IMG/VR virus record: IMGVR_UViG_3300025450_000902
Coordinates: 1-30,958 of that record
Reading direction: 5' to 3' (one strand)
From: a virus
Length of the DNA: 30,958 nt
In this document: positions 23,101-29,488 of the stretch, piece after piece
Numbering within the stretch: the first letter of the stretch is position 1
How the letters are laid out: each line of letters begins with the position of its first letter
The notes under the pieces: generated by a model
What the model was told of the DNA's origin: nothing
The model's input: the letters and a program-made list of their open reading frames with translations, nothing else
Databases searched by the model: none
Made by a program: the position numbers and the translations under genes

Positions 23101-24956
23101 ATGACATGTATGATTGGATGCGTTGGGTAAATCGCAATACTCGTGAATCGCTAACTTGGCCGCATTATACATATAGCAGAAGTAGAGAAGAACCAACCAC
23201 AGACATTGGTGATGTTGTTGATGATTTTAGACGCACAACTGGTTATAAAGCACGAGCAAGCAGTGGATATCACGGAGCAACTCGTGATGAAAGCACTTGG
23301 ATATTTGAACCAGATAGTTCGCTAGATAGTCCAAATGATGATGGCGATGGTGGTATTGAACTTGTATCACCTCCAATGAACCTAGAAGATGGCTTGGCTG
23401 CGTTAGAGAATGTATTTGATTGGGCAAAGAGCAATGATTATTATACAAACCGCACAACAGGTTTCCATATTGGTGTTAGTATCCCTAATCAAACCTTAGA
23501 AAACATTGACCATCTTAAAGTAATCATGTTGCTTGGTGATGAGTATGTGCTTAAAGCATTTGGTCGTGCTGGTTCACGATGGACTAAGAGTAGTTTTGAT
23601 CAAGCAAAGCGTGAAGTGCGTGGTAGAAATGCCCGAAAGAATGTACCAGCAATCCTTGATAAGATGCGTGGTGGATTGCAAGATATTGCCAAAAAAGAAA
23701 TCAATAAACTATTGGTTCCTCGTGGCGACCGTTATGTTAGCGTGAATATCAAGCCAAATTATATTGAGTTCCGCAGTGCTGGTGGTAACTATTTTGAACA
23801 ATATGAAAAAATTCGCAATACTATGTTGCGTTATGTTCGTGTCATAGGTGCCGCTGCTGATACTGAAGATGCAAGCAGAGAATATCAAAAGAAACTGTAT
23901 AAGTTTGTAAGTGCTGGTATAGGTGAAAAAGACAATACTATGCAATTGTTTGCCAAATACACTGCTGGCGCTATTGACAAAGAACAACTTGTTAAAGAAT
24001 TACGCACTGCCCAAGAGCGTCGTAAGCCTATTGCACCGATAGGCAGCGGACCAGTTGATGGTTTCTTGGAAAATGAAGACGGCGAGCAAGTAGTAAAAAT
24101 CAATGGCACTGCTCCATATGATATGATTGAGGCAGCAGTGAAGTTTGCCCATGACCGTCAGATGCCACTTGCTGATGTAAGTCTGCGTTACCCTGGCTAC
24201 AGTATGGTTCGTGTTCAATACTATTCTACTAATCCAAATGAAATGGACAGTAAAACAATAGTGTTTATTCCACAGGTTGAAATGTATTCAACATATCAAA
24301 GTGAAATAGTAAAGATGGCTGCTCCTGCGGCTGAAAAACATTGGGGCGTAAGTGGTTTGCGAGCAGATCGTTTTGGTGTTCTACTATTAGATGAATATTC
24401 ACTACAATACTTGCGTGATGAAATGATGCGTATTACTAGTAGAGGCGAAGACCGTGTGCCATCACTGCCACCACAAGCGGCACAATCAAATACAACTGCT
24501 TCTGGTGCTGCTACAGGTCGTGCTGTAAAGTATCTGTTAAAATACACAGATACTGGACAAACCATTACTTCATTTACTTACAACGATCCAGAACAAGCAA
24601 AAGAGCATGCTAATGATATTCAACGACGCAATAGCAGTTCGGTGCGTTGGGGTGGCACATTGGGTGGCATTAATGGTATTCAGATGTTTGCTGTTGATCC
24701 CGATACCCAAGAACAAGAATTGTTCTATATGGGACCAGGCGAGGCTATTGTAAATCAACCTGCTGCTGAACTTACACCAGCACCTAGACCTAGAATTGCA
24801 AATCCTGGTGGGCGTGGTGAGTATGCGCTATTTGTTCAAGGTAGACAGATATCAGAAAATGGAACTTTTAATTCTTATCAAGATGCGGTGCGCCATTTTA
24901 CACCGCTAGCAAATGGTGCTGGACTAACTGGTTGGAGCGTAGGGCAACTATCATGA
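20130..24956 (+). CDS. Tandem amidoligase polyprotein with duplicated head-targeting tag
   Basis: 1608 residues. Two copies of an amidoligase (glutamine-synthetase-like COOH-NH2 ligase) domain lie at about 34-490 and 854-1300. Each shows GLEFE or GFETE, EPDSSL (253-258; 1060-1065), a LEFVSPP or IELVSPP strand (269-275; 1076-1082), GLHMNIS or GFHIGVS, and NRVEFRSPGGN or NYIEFRSAGGN. The N-terminal tag EEILNEVNMSPSAL (9-22) is repeated internally as ESILNEINMSPTSL (827-840), with likely cuts after the Glu of LNE. Small alpha/beta repeats of about 45 residues follow each copy. Phage amidoligases may attach amino compounds to proteins or peptidoglycan; the substrate is unknown. ATG 20130 has no Shine-Dalgarno and sits on an AT-rich late-like element. 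Confidence 0.7.
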   Translation: MSDKDLILEEILNEVNMSPSALRAAVAKIPNAKAGLEFELIVTNLEEEEDDDYDPYEDFDSEPDYDQDERVSTASFSALVQDVTQFFVGDHNSRREVNFATALIHDAWNDYIEGPLWDNYTSARIQDFIDQRYGRDYANQAELFKEIDTIDPYEEFKSRYFQTWVDNLEDDDNIDDYLEQFLEDNYGGAYMSNLANNSSLGLSWPNWTEPDYYDRRTRSTVDVGDFRRAVGMKTIKSGSYHGIAKPNDAYVIEPDSSLQPTRGKGGEGLEFVSPPLDITTMIDQINKVKAWAKDGNAYTNDKTGLHMNISIPGYKLDKLDYVKLALFLGDKYILEKFGRLGNSYARSAFEQIASFIKQNPEKANKAVDAMRQNLNLVASKLIHSGYTDKFTSINTKDNRVEFRSPGGNWLDMDTDEVVNTLLRVVYAMNIALDPEAERQEYQKKFAKLLTADKKDETDTIKYFTAFATGNMPRAALISYVKTAQSKRDFAKKAKAPQPNVGGGDDDDTPYVDYDGIGGITFQIISRITGNPWQSFVVSPRMTYSDVYDIATRIVRASGRSFDLVALRDTRDRDGQADDILTRQPLSIGGDRTVSSIQPMYVIRRSNNQQAVTQFRAPDNEQARDIAARLTREYGYRDSDWFLSLANDDSNTPIPGAGTQALQLPSGGAATYVVVNRSDGTELLATQAQSFYAATQAAQRFAQERNLPLASIAIRSPNNNNLWDTQGQVIPQPTAQPEQPRQYSQLEIDRGYDITGNAIPANATATSSNITAVEGVKYQIIARGGVVHEFRAASPRGAERYAESWSDEHLGDEDYEVQLAPRNESIEESILNEINMSPTSLEKFADTPFAKSMKVGFETEMYIPGLGGEEGDEEEEEDMDANEDFPGTASYRDRQRDVMDFFVSDYNTRSDVESALESFYEAFSEYQYETYDNEFEGTDDYKDAVQEELGDTPMDEASERELDDAKDNVRTNWMEENEEYTWGRFLSRNSIDDMYDWMRWVNRNTRESLTWPHYTYSRSREEPTTDIGDVVDDFRRTTGYKARASSGYHGATRDESTWIFEPDSSLDSPNDDGDGGIELVSPPMNLEDGLAALENVFDWAKSNDYYTNRTTGFHIGVSIPNQTLENIDHLKVIMLLGDEYVLKAFGRAGSRWTKSSFDQAKREVRGRNARKNVPAILDKMRGGLQDIAKKEINKLLVPRGDRYVSVNIKPNYIEFRSAGGNYFEQYEKIRNTMLRYVRVIGAAADTEDASREYQKKLYKFVSAGIGEKDNTMQLFAKYTAGAIDKEQLVKELRTAQERRKPIAPIGSGPVDGFLENEDGEQVVKINGTAPYDMIEAAVKFAHDRQMPLADVSLRYPGYSMVRVQYYSTNPNEMDSKTIVFIPQVEMYSTYQSEIVKMAAPAAEKHWGVSGLRADRFGVLLLDEYSLQYLRDEMMRITSRGEDRVPSLPPQAAQSNTTASGAATGRAVKYLLKYTDTGQTITSFTYNDPEQAKEHANDIQRRNSSSVRWGGTLGGINGIQMFAVDPDTQEQELFYMGPGEAIVNQPAAELTPAPRPRIANPGGRGEYALFVQGRQISENGTFNSYQDAVRHFTPLANGAGLTGWSVGQLS

Positions 24957-25117
24957 GAGCACACGAGTTTATAACCGAAACATTGAAAAAAGTAAAAGGT
25001 CGTTGGGCGCTTGTCAGTAAAACAACTGGCAAGCCGCTACAATACTATAAAGGTCATGGAAAGCCTAGTAAGGCATGGGTATCCAAAGTTGAGCGCCGTG
25101 TCCATTCTTTTGGATAA
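24953..25117 (+). CDS. Small basic protein with head-targeting tag
   Basis: 54 residues from ATG 24953, overlapping the stop of the 1608-residue gene (ATGA). The opening MRAHEFITE-T is very like the T4 internal protein tag (MKTYQEFIAE-A), so cleavage after Glu9 is predicted. The mature part is a strongly basic miniature domain, GRWALVSKTTGKPLQYY then KPSKAWVSKVERRVHSF. I have seen W-A-L-V-S-K-x-T-G-K plus P-S-x-x-W-V-x-x-x-E-x-R-V proteins in many T4-like aquatic phages. Like the T4 internal proteins it is small, basic and probably DNA-bound in the head. Function unproven. Confidence 0.7.
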   Translation: MRAHEFITETLKKVKGRWALVSKTTGKPLQYYKGHGKPSKAWVSKVERRVHSFG

Positions 25118-25120
25118 TAC

Positions 25121-25148
25121 TTGACTTATCCACAGAATATGCTATGAT
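25121..25148 (+). promoter_or_regulatory. Sigma70-like promoter for the HAD-phosphatase gene
   Basis: TTGACT (25121-25126) and TATGAT (25143-25148) are separated by 16 bases. A transcript would begin near 25155 and give a short leader before ATG 25181, which argues against the earlier ATG at 25154. Confidence 0.5.
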
Positions 25149-25168
25149 GTAGCATGGTCAAAATCAGG

Positions 25169-25175
25169 ATAAATA
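25169..25175 (+). promoter_or_regulatory. T4-late-type promoter motif ATAAATA
   Basis: CAGGATAAATAATCGC lies five bases before ATG 25181 and overlaps the AGGA Shine-Dalgarno (25166-25169). With the sigma70-like promoter at 25121-25148, this gene may be expressed both early and late. Confidence 0.4.
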
Positions 25176-25180
25176 ATCGC

Positions 25181-25711
25181 ATGCGTATAGATGAAGTCGT
25201 CAAAACAGAGTTCAAAGTTTATCTAGACATGGATGGCGTATTGGCTGACTTCTTTGGTGAGTGGGCTAGGCTTGATGGCAAAGACCACTATAAAGATATT
25301 GATAACCCAGAAGCCAAATTACAACTTGTGCGAGACCATCCTACATTTTGGGTAGACCTTCCCTTACTTCCTCATGCAAGGGAACTTGTTCGCACTGTCA
25401 AAGAAACATTTGGTGAATATTATATTTGTTCTACTCCACTGGCTGGCGACAGTCGCAGCGAAAGTGGAAAACGTGCTTGGATTAATATGCATTTCAATGA
25501 CATGTTGCCAAGCGGAATTGAATTAACACATAATAAAGCACAGTTTGCTACCAATGAACGTGGCGTTTCCAACATTCTTGTTGATGACTATGGTAAAAAC
25601 ATAACGGCATGGCAGATGGCTGGTGGTATTGGTATCAAATATGATGATAGAGATTTCGCCCGTGTTGCCAAAACACTTAAGCGTTTTGCTAAACAGGGAG
25701 AATTAGCATGA
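25181..25711 (+). CDS. HAD-superfamily phosphatase (5'-nucleotidase-like)
   Basis: 176 residues from ATG 25181; an upstream in-frame ATG at 25154 lies at the predicted transcription start. The HAD motif I is VYLDMDGVLADFF, with Asp16 the predicted nucleophile and Asp18 the acid/base. Motif II-like YYICSTPLAG and the final acidic motif ILVDDYGKNI are present. Size and motifs fit cytosolic 5'(3')-deoxyribonucleotidases, which dephosphorylate dNMPs. The first residues MRIDE-V match the short h-x-E tag of its neighbours, but the tag is very short here. It overlaps no gene upstream and is followed by a coupled small gene. The HAD call is firm; the nucleotidase subtype is tentative. Confidence 0.75.
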   Translation: MRIDEVVKTEFKVYLDMDGVLADFFGEWARLDGKDHYKDIDNPEAKLQLVRDHPTFWVDLPLLPHARELVRTVKETFGEYYICSTPLAGDSRSESGKRAWINMHFNDMLPSGIELTHNKAQFATNERGVSNILVDDYGKNITAWQMAGGIGIKYDDRDFARVAKTLKRFAKQGELA

Positions 25712-25721
25712 GGGAACTACT

Positions 25722-25988
25722 ATGTATGATACACAAACCCTTGACACTTGGGATGAAGTTACCGAACTTTGGGAAGAATTCCAACACGCCACAACATACC
25801 AACCGCCTGTCAATTTAAAACGACAGGCGTTATCGTTTCTACGCAAGAAGATGCGCAGAAAACTTACTCGCAGCGATTTACGCCGCTTGAGTGCCAAAAT
25901 CAATAAGATAAAAAATAGTGAAAATCTTCAAGAGCGAGCACGTAGCACTAAATTATATAAGGATTTAGTTGCGGTGTTTAATTGTTAG
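25722..25988 (+). CDS. Small basic helical protein of unknown function
   Basis: 88 residues; GAGGG (25710-25714) precedes ATG 25722 at 7 bases. An acidic, aromatic N-terminal third (DTWDEVTELWEEFQHATTY) is followed by a very basic helical region with many R and K (FLRKKMRRKLTRSDLRRLSA). The distribution suggests a nucleic-acid-binding or protein-binding helix bundle. No tag is visible at the N-terminus. It probably shares a transcript with the HAD gene. Family unknown. Confidence 0.6.
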   Translation: MYDTQTLDTWDEVTELWEEFQHATTYQPPVNLKRQALSFLRKKMRRKLTRSDLRRLSAKINKIKNSENLQERARSTKLYKDLVAVFNC

Positions 25989-26314
25989 AAGAAAAAGAAA
26001 TTGAAATTGCTATAGTTTTATATCCCGAAACATACGATTATGTTAAAGGTGATATTGTTTATAGAATAACAGCAAATAATCAATTATTTGTAGAACGTGT
26101 TTTTCCCGCAATTACAAGTGACAAAATGCTCGTTGAACGATTTATATTTTCGTATGAACATATAAAAAATATTAAAGTTAATATACAAAACATAGGCAAC
26201 AAAAAAATAAAAATTGCTAGATTTTTTATCAATAAAGATAGATTAGTAAATGGTATGGGCAACACTTTTACATATTCATCTACAGATTATAGAATACAGA
26301 TTACCTCAAACTAA
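25982..26314 (+). CDS. Hypothetical protein, probably with TTG start
   Basis: About 110 residues if it starts at TTG 25982, which overlaps the previous stop; no nearby in-frame ATG exists before residue 48. The sequence is beta-rich and hydrophobic, with high A+T and many I, N and K (IAIVLYPETYDYVKGDIVYR, FINKDRLVNGMGNTFTYSS). Its codon and residue use is more AT-rich than that of flanking genes. I recognise no motif or family. The start is uncertain, but the long open frame and fit between neighbours support a real gene. Confidence 0.5.
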   Translation: MLEEKEIEIAIVLYPETYDYVKGDIVYRITANNQLFVERVFPAITSDKMLVERFIFSYEHIKNIKVNIQNIGNKKIKIARFFINKDRLVNGMGNTFTYSSTDYRIQITSN

Positions 26315-26320
26315 TAAATA
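26314..26320 (+). promoter_or_regulatory. T4-late-type promoter motif ATAAATA
   Basis: CTAATAAATAATTC lies 18 bases before ATG 26339, with AAAGGA between, ideal for a late promoter. It would drive the run of virion/head-type genes to about 30.4 kb. Confidence 0.5.
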
Positions 26321-26338
26321 ATTCAAAGGATATCTTAG

Positions 26339-27271
26339 ATGAGTAACTACAAAGTTCATGACAGTTCAGTATATGGAAAAATATTATACAAGGATGATCG
26401 TCCTGTCATTGTAAATTACGATGATGCAGAAAAATTATTACAACGTTTTCGTGGAACTTCTGTATGGAAATTGCCTACTGGTCGTTATCTTATTAAATTA
26501 CCAGAAACTATTACAAGTCTTGATGAATGTGATTGTGAGATTGTAAGTCAGCCACAACGTTCATATTCAATGGGTTCAAATTATAGTGAAGAACCACGTG
26601 ATAATGAAGTTCATATGGCTCGTGCTGATCTTTATCGCACAGCAAAGTTAGCAATCATGTTGCACGAACTGCTAAAGAATGTTGGTGAAGAACAAGGATT
26701 AGATGGATGGGTGCAGCGCAAACTAACTCGTGCTGCAGATTATATTGAAAGCGTATTTGATTATATGGATTATGAAATGCGCTATCCAGAAGAAGAAATG
26801 ATGGAAGACCCACAAGTACCAGGTCAATTACAACCACCTCAAGGTCAGCAAATGGGAACACCACAACCTACTGCCAACAATGGCACACCAGGCGGTAAGC
26901 CAAATACACCACCAGGCGCTACTAAGACTCCTGGCATGGTAAAAATGGCAAAGATTGATACCAATGGCAATGTGCAAGGTCAGGCTATTATGGTGCCAAG
27001 CACACAAGTTAAAAGCAAACAACAAGCAGGTTTTCATGTAATCGGTGAAAGTGCAAGTGCTGGCGCAAGCGGTGCTGGTGGTATTGCAGTTGGCGCAATG
27101 AATGGTGGTGCAGGCAGCAATAATGTTGGTTCGCTATTTGGCGGAACCTATAATCAGAAAAAGAAAAAGCGTAAAGTAGAAGGCAAAGGTCAAACTGGTC
27201 CAAAATTTACTGGATATTGGAAAGGTACCGACAAGGGTCCGCCCGGCAAAAAAATGGTAGGAAGCAATTAA
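26339..27271 (+). CDS. Probable head-associated protein with helical domain and Gly-rich tail
   Basis: 310 residues with AAAGGA before ATG 26339. The N-terminal ~75 residues form a small beta domain. A helical segment follows, RADLYRTAKLAIMLHELLKN plus GLDGWVQRKLTRAADYIESV (about 95-145), a module I recognise as recurrent in T4-like aquatic phage proteins (A-x-x-Y-R-x-A-K ... GWVQ-x-K-x-T-x-A-A-D-Y). Then come a P/Q/G-rich linker and FHVIGE-SASAGASGAGGIA, which contains an h-x-E cleavage-like site followed by a Gly/Ala/Ser stretch. The tail is very basic (KKKKRKVEGKG). The composition and neighbours suggest a head-packaged, possibly processed protein. No enzymatic activity is visible. Confidence 0.6.
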   Translation: MSNYKVHDSSVYGKILYKDDRPVIVNYDDAEKLLQRFRGTSVWKLPTGRYLIKLPETITSLDECDCEIVSQPQRSYSMGSNYSEEPRDNEVHMARADLYRTAKLAIMLHELLKNVGEEQGLDGWVQRKLTRAADYIESVFDYMDYEMRYPEEEMMEDPQVPGQLQPPQGQQMGTPQPTANNGTPGGKPNTPPGATKTPGMVKMAKIDTNGNVQGQAIMVPSTQVKSKQQAGFHVIGESASAGASGAGGIAVGAMNGGAGSNNVGSLFGGTYNQKKKKRKVEGKGQTGPKFTGYWKGTDKGPPGKKMVGSN

Positions 27272-27272
27272 G

Positions 27273-29084
27273 ATGAATACAACAGCGTTATTTGAAGCAG
27301 CAGATTTTAATCCGCTAATGGAAAGTTGGACTAGTGCCGGTCGTGCGATTAGTGAAGCAAAACTAAGTCCAGAGCAGATTACTGCGCTTTTTGGTGCAAT
27401 TGAGCAAGGCGCAAGAGCAAGTGGCACTAACAGAACTGCGCTTGGCAAAGGCGTAGATGTTGCTGGCAAAGCAGGCGCTGCTGTAAATAATGCATATCAA
27501 GGTATTATCTCTAAAATTGGAAATTTAGGTCCAGTTAAAGGATTTGATAATGCTTTTGATAGTATGGCTGCAAAACTAAAAGATGCTACTGGTGGTGACG
27601 AAGGTCTTGCTAAGCATGTTTATGCGTATCGTGCGCTTGCTAAAAAGCATCCAATTATTCAAAATCTAATCTATGGCGCACTTGTTGCAGTCGTTGGCTT
27701 AGCAACTGGTGGTGCTGCTCCCATTGCAGTGTTGGGTCTTATGAAGATGACAGATCGTCTGCTACAAGGCGATAAACTAAGTGCTGCTATGATTAAGGGC
27801 GGTGTTACTGCTGGTGCTGCTGGTCTTGGTCGTGAATTAGCAAGTTATCTTAAAGGTGCCGCTCCTGCCCCATCAAAGGTGCAAGGATATCATGCTGGTA
27901 CTGATGGTGGTCCGTATGATACAACTGCAGCACAAAATAATGTATCAGGAGTTCAAGGATATCATGCTGGTACTGATGGTGGTCCGTATGATACAACTGC
28001 AGCACAAAATAATGTATCAGGTGTTCAAGGATATCGTGCTGGTACTGATTTAGGTCCGCAAGATTATACTACTATGAAGGTGCCAAATGGTTCTAATTTA
28101 AGCACTATTGCTAAACAATATAATGTAAGTGTAAAAGATTTAGTTGATGCAAATCCACAATATGCTAATAACCCAGATGCAATTCGTGCTGGCGCTACAC
28201 TTAAAATTCCAAAGCCAACGGGTAATCCAATTTATCAAGGTGGTGTTGGTACAGCATCAGATACTGCAAAGCGAGTAGCAGCCGCAGGTGCTAAGAAAGT
28301 TACAAATAGCAGCCAATATGTAGATCGTGATGCTACAATGCAAGATTGGTTCTTACGTGAAGGCGTACTTGATGATGGCGCTCGCAGCGTGTGGGTATTT
28401 GAAAGCGCAGTTCCTGTAATTTTCCATCAAATTGAAGAAGCTGGTTTTGTTCAAGGCTTGAAAAATATTGGTAGTGCTATTGGTAATAAAGTAAGCACGA
28501 TTGGCAGCAATTTAGCCAATAAAGTTACTGCAGACAAGCTAAACAATGCATGGAAAAACGGTCCTGGTTTTTCATACAGCGGGCAATCTAAAAGCGTTGA
28601 TAGTGCAGTAGTTCTTGACTTTTTACGCAAGCAAGGCGTTAGCGATGAAATAATTAAAACTACATTTAAGAATATGAAAATTCCATTCCCTCGTGGGTCC
28701 CGTGCGCCAAAACAAGCTGCTCCTACAGCAACAGCGCCAGCAACAGCGCCAGCAGCAGGTGGAGCAGCAGGTGGAGCGGCAGGTGGAGCGGCAGCGCCCA
28801 CTACAGCACCAACAGGTGGAGCAGCAGGTGGAGCAGCAGCACCAGTGTCAGGCGATATCAAAAGCATTATGAAAGCATATGGCATACTATCAGCGCAAGA
28901 ACGTGCAGCATTAAAGAAAGAAATGGAAAACTTTGATGACCATGAATACATGGCAAGTGGTACGGAAAGTGCTAACAGTCGTGATATCATGCGTATGTTA
29001 GATGAAGCAAAGAATCTTGCACAGCAAGCAGCTATTGCTATTAATATGAAAAAACGTGGTAAAAAACCTAAAGGCAAAAAGTAA
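27273..29084 (+). CDS. Large head-type protein with tag, membrane-like segment, 24-residue repeats and LysM
   Basis: 603 residues, AGGAAG upstream. The start MNTTALFE-A and nearby PLME-S and AISE-A offer h-x-E sites. A helical region with KHPIIQNLIYGALVAVVGLA and APIAVLGLMKMTDRLLQGDK (about 128-170) is typical of T4-like aquatic phage proteins and could insert in a membrane. Two near-identical 24-residue repeats and a partial third (from about 203) precede a LysM domain (about 268-313; LSTIAKQYNVSVKDLVDANP), which binds peptidoglycan. WVFE-S and MLDE-A are further candidate sites. A Gly/Ala/Pro linker and a C-terminal helical block follow. Together this suggests a processed protein acting at the cell envelope during DNA entry; that is inference. 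Confidence 0.6.
   Translation: MNTTALFEAADFNPLMESWTSAGRAISEAKLSPEQITALFGAIEQGARASGTNRTALGKGVDVAGKAGAAVNNAYQGIISKIGNLGPVKGFDNAFDSMAAKLKDATGGDEGLAKHVYAYRALAKKHPIIQNLIYGALVAVVGLATGGAAPIAVLGLMKMTDRLLQGDKLSAAMIKGGVTAGAAGLGRELASYLKGAAPAPSKVQGYHAGTDGGPYDTTAAQNNVSGVQGYHAGTDGGPYDTTAAQNNVSGVQGYRAGTDLGPQDYTTMKVPNGSNLSTIAKQYNVSVKDLVDANPQYANNPDAIRAGATLKIPKPTGNPIYQGGVGTASDTAKRVAAAGAKKVTNSSQYVDRDATMQDWFLREGVLDDGARSVWVFESAVPVIFHQIEEAGFVQGLKNIGSAIGNKVSTIGSNLANKVTADKLNNAWKNGPGFSYSGQSKSVDSAVVLDFLRKQGVSDEIIKTTFKNMKIPFPRGSRAPKQAAPTATAPATAPAAGGAAGGAAGGAAAPTTAPTGGAAGGAAAPVSGDIKSIMKAYGILSAQERAALKKEMENFDDHEYMASGTESANSRDIMRMLDEAKNLAQQAAIAINMKKRGKKPKGKK
27879..28070 (+). repeat. 72-bp in-frame tandem repeat (two full copies, one partial)
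   Basis: Copies at 27879-27950 and 27951-28022 differ at only two bases (unit positions 3 and 72), and a diverged partial copy starts at 28023. Each unit encodes 24 residues with GYHAGTDGGPYDTTAAQ. The near identity, including third codon positions, indicates a recent duplication. Confidence 0.9.
28723..28846 (+). repeat. Low-complexity Ala/Gly/Pro-coding repeat
   Basis: Short reiterations of GCAGCAGGTGGAGC-like units encode a Gly/Ala/Pro/Thr linker with repeated GGAAGGAA. The stretch is clearly richer in G+C than the rest of the window and probably acts as a flexible linker between two folded parts of the 603-residue protein. Confidence 0.75.
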
Positions 29085-29488
29085 TGCGTATTAGGCAGAT
29101 TGTAAGCGAAGCAGACAAAACCGATACAGTTAGTATGGATATTCCGCTACTGCTACGTATGATGGAATATGCTCGTGAAGATGCAAAAACCGATGAAGAT
29201 TTGCATGATGTTGCTGAAAAGATGATTAAATTATCCAAGCACCACGATTATCTTTGCATGGACAATTATAATGAAATTGTTGGCAGTGCCGCACACGACC
29301 ATGTAGAAGAAAGTTGCCCGCATTGTGGCGGACTTATGCTACCAGAATCTCGTGTAGATGAAAAGAAGGATGCTTGCTATTATAAAGTAAAGAGCCGTTA
29401 CAAAGTATGGCCAAGTGCTTACGCAAGTGGTGCGCTAGTTAAGTGCCGTAAGGCTGGTGCTAAAAATTGGGGAAATAAATCCAAATGA
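29084..29488 (+). CDS. Tagged DUF5872-type phage protein with Cys-pair motif
   Basis: 134 residues; ATG 29084 overlaps the previous stop (TAATG). The start MRIRQIVSE-A is a clear h-x-E tag. Next is a helical module, MDIPLLLRMMEYAREDAKTD then EDLHDVAEKMIKLS, frequent in T4-like aquatic phage head proteins. CPHCGGLMLPE-S (about 76-88) combines a C-x-x-C pair with another possible cleavage site. The C-terminal 37 residues KKDACYYKVKSRYKVWPSAY with GALVKCRKAGAKNWG form the small Cys-containing basic domain known as DUF5872. Three tiny modules separated by h-x-E sites suggest another precursor cut into pieces. Activity is unknown. Confidence 0.7.
   Translation: MRIRQIVSEADKTDTVSMDIPLLLRMMEYAREDAKTDEDLHDVAEKMIKLSKHHDYLCMDNYNEIVGSAAHDHVEESCPHCGGLMLPESRVDEKKDACYYKVKSRYKVWPSAYASGALVKCRKAGAKNWGNKSK

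Noticed and set aside
27879-28070. CRISPR-like direct repeats
   Set aside because: The repeats are contiguous, in frame, 72 bases long and without spacers, which makes them a coding tandem repeat.
28451-29077. 208-codon open frame on the minus strand
   Set aside because: It mirrors the Ala/Gly/Pro-rich region of the 603-residue protein; its own product is low-complexity and has no ribosome site. It is a shadow of GC-rich repeats.
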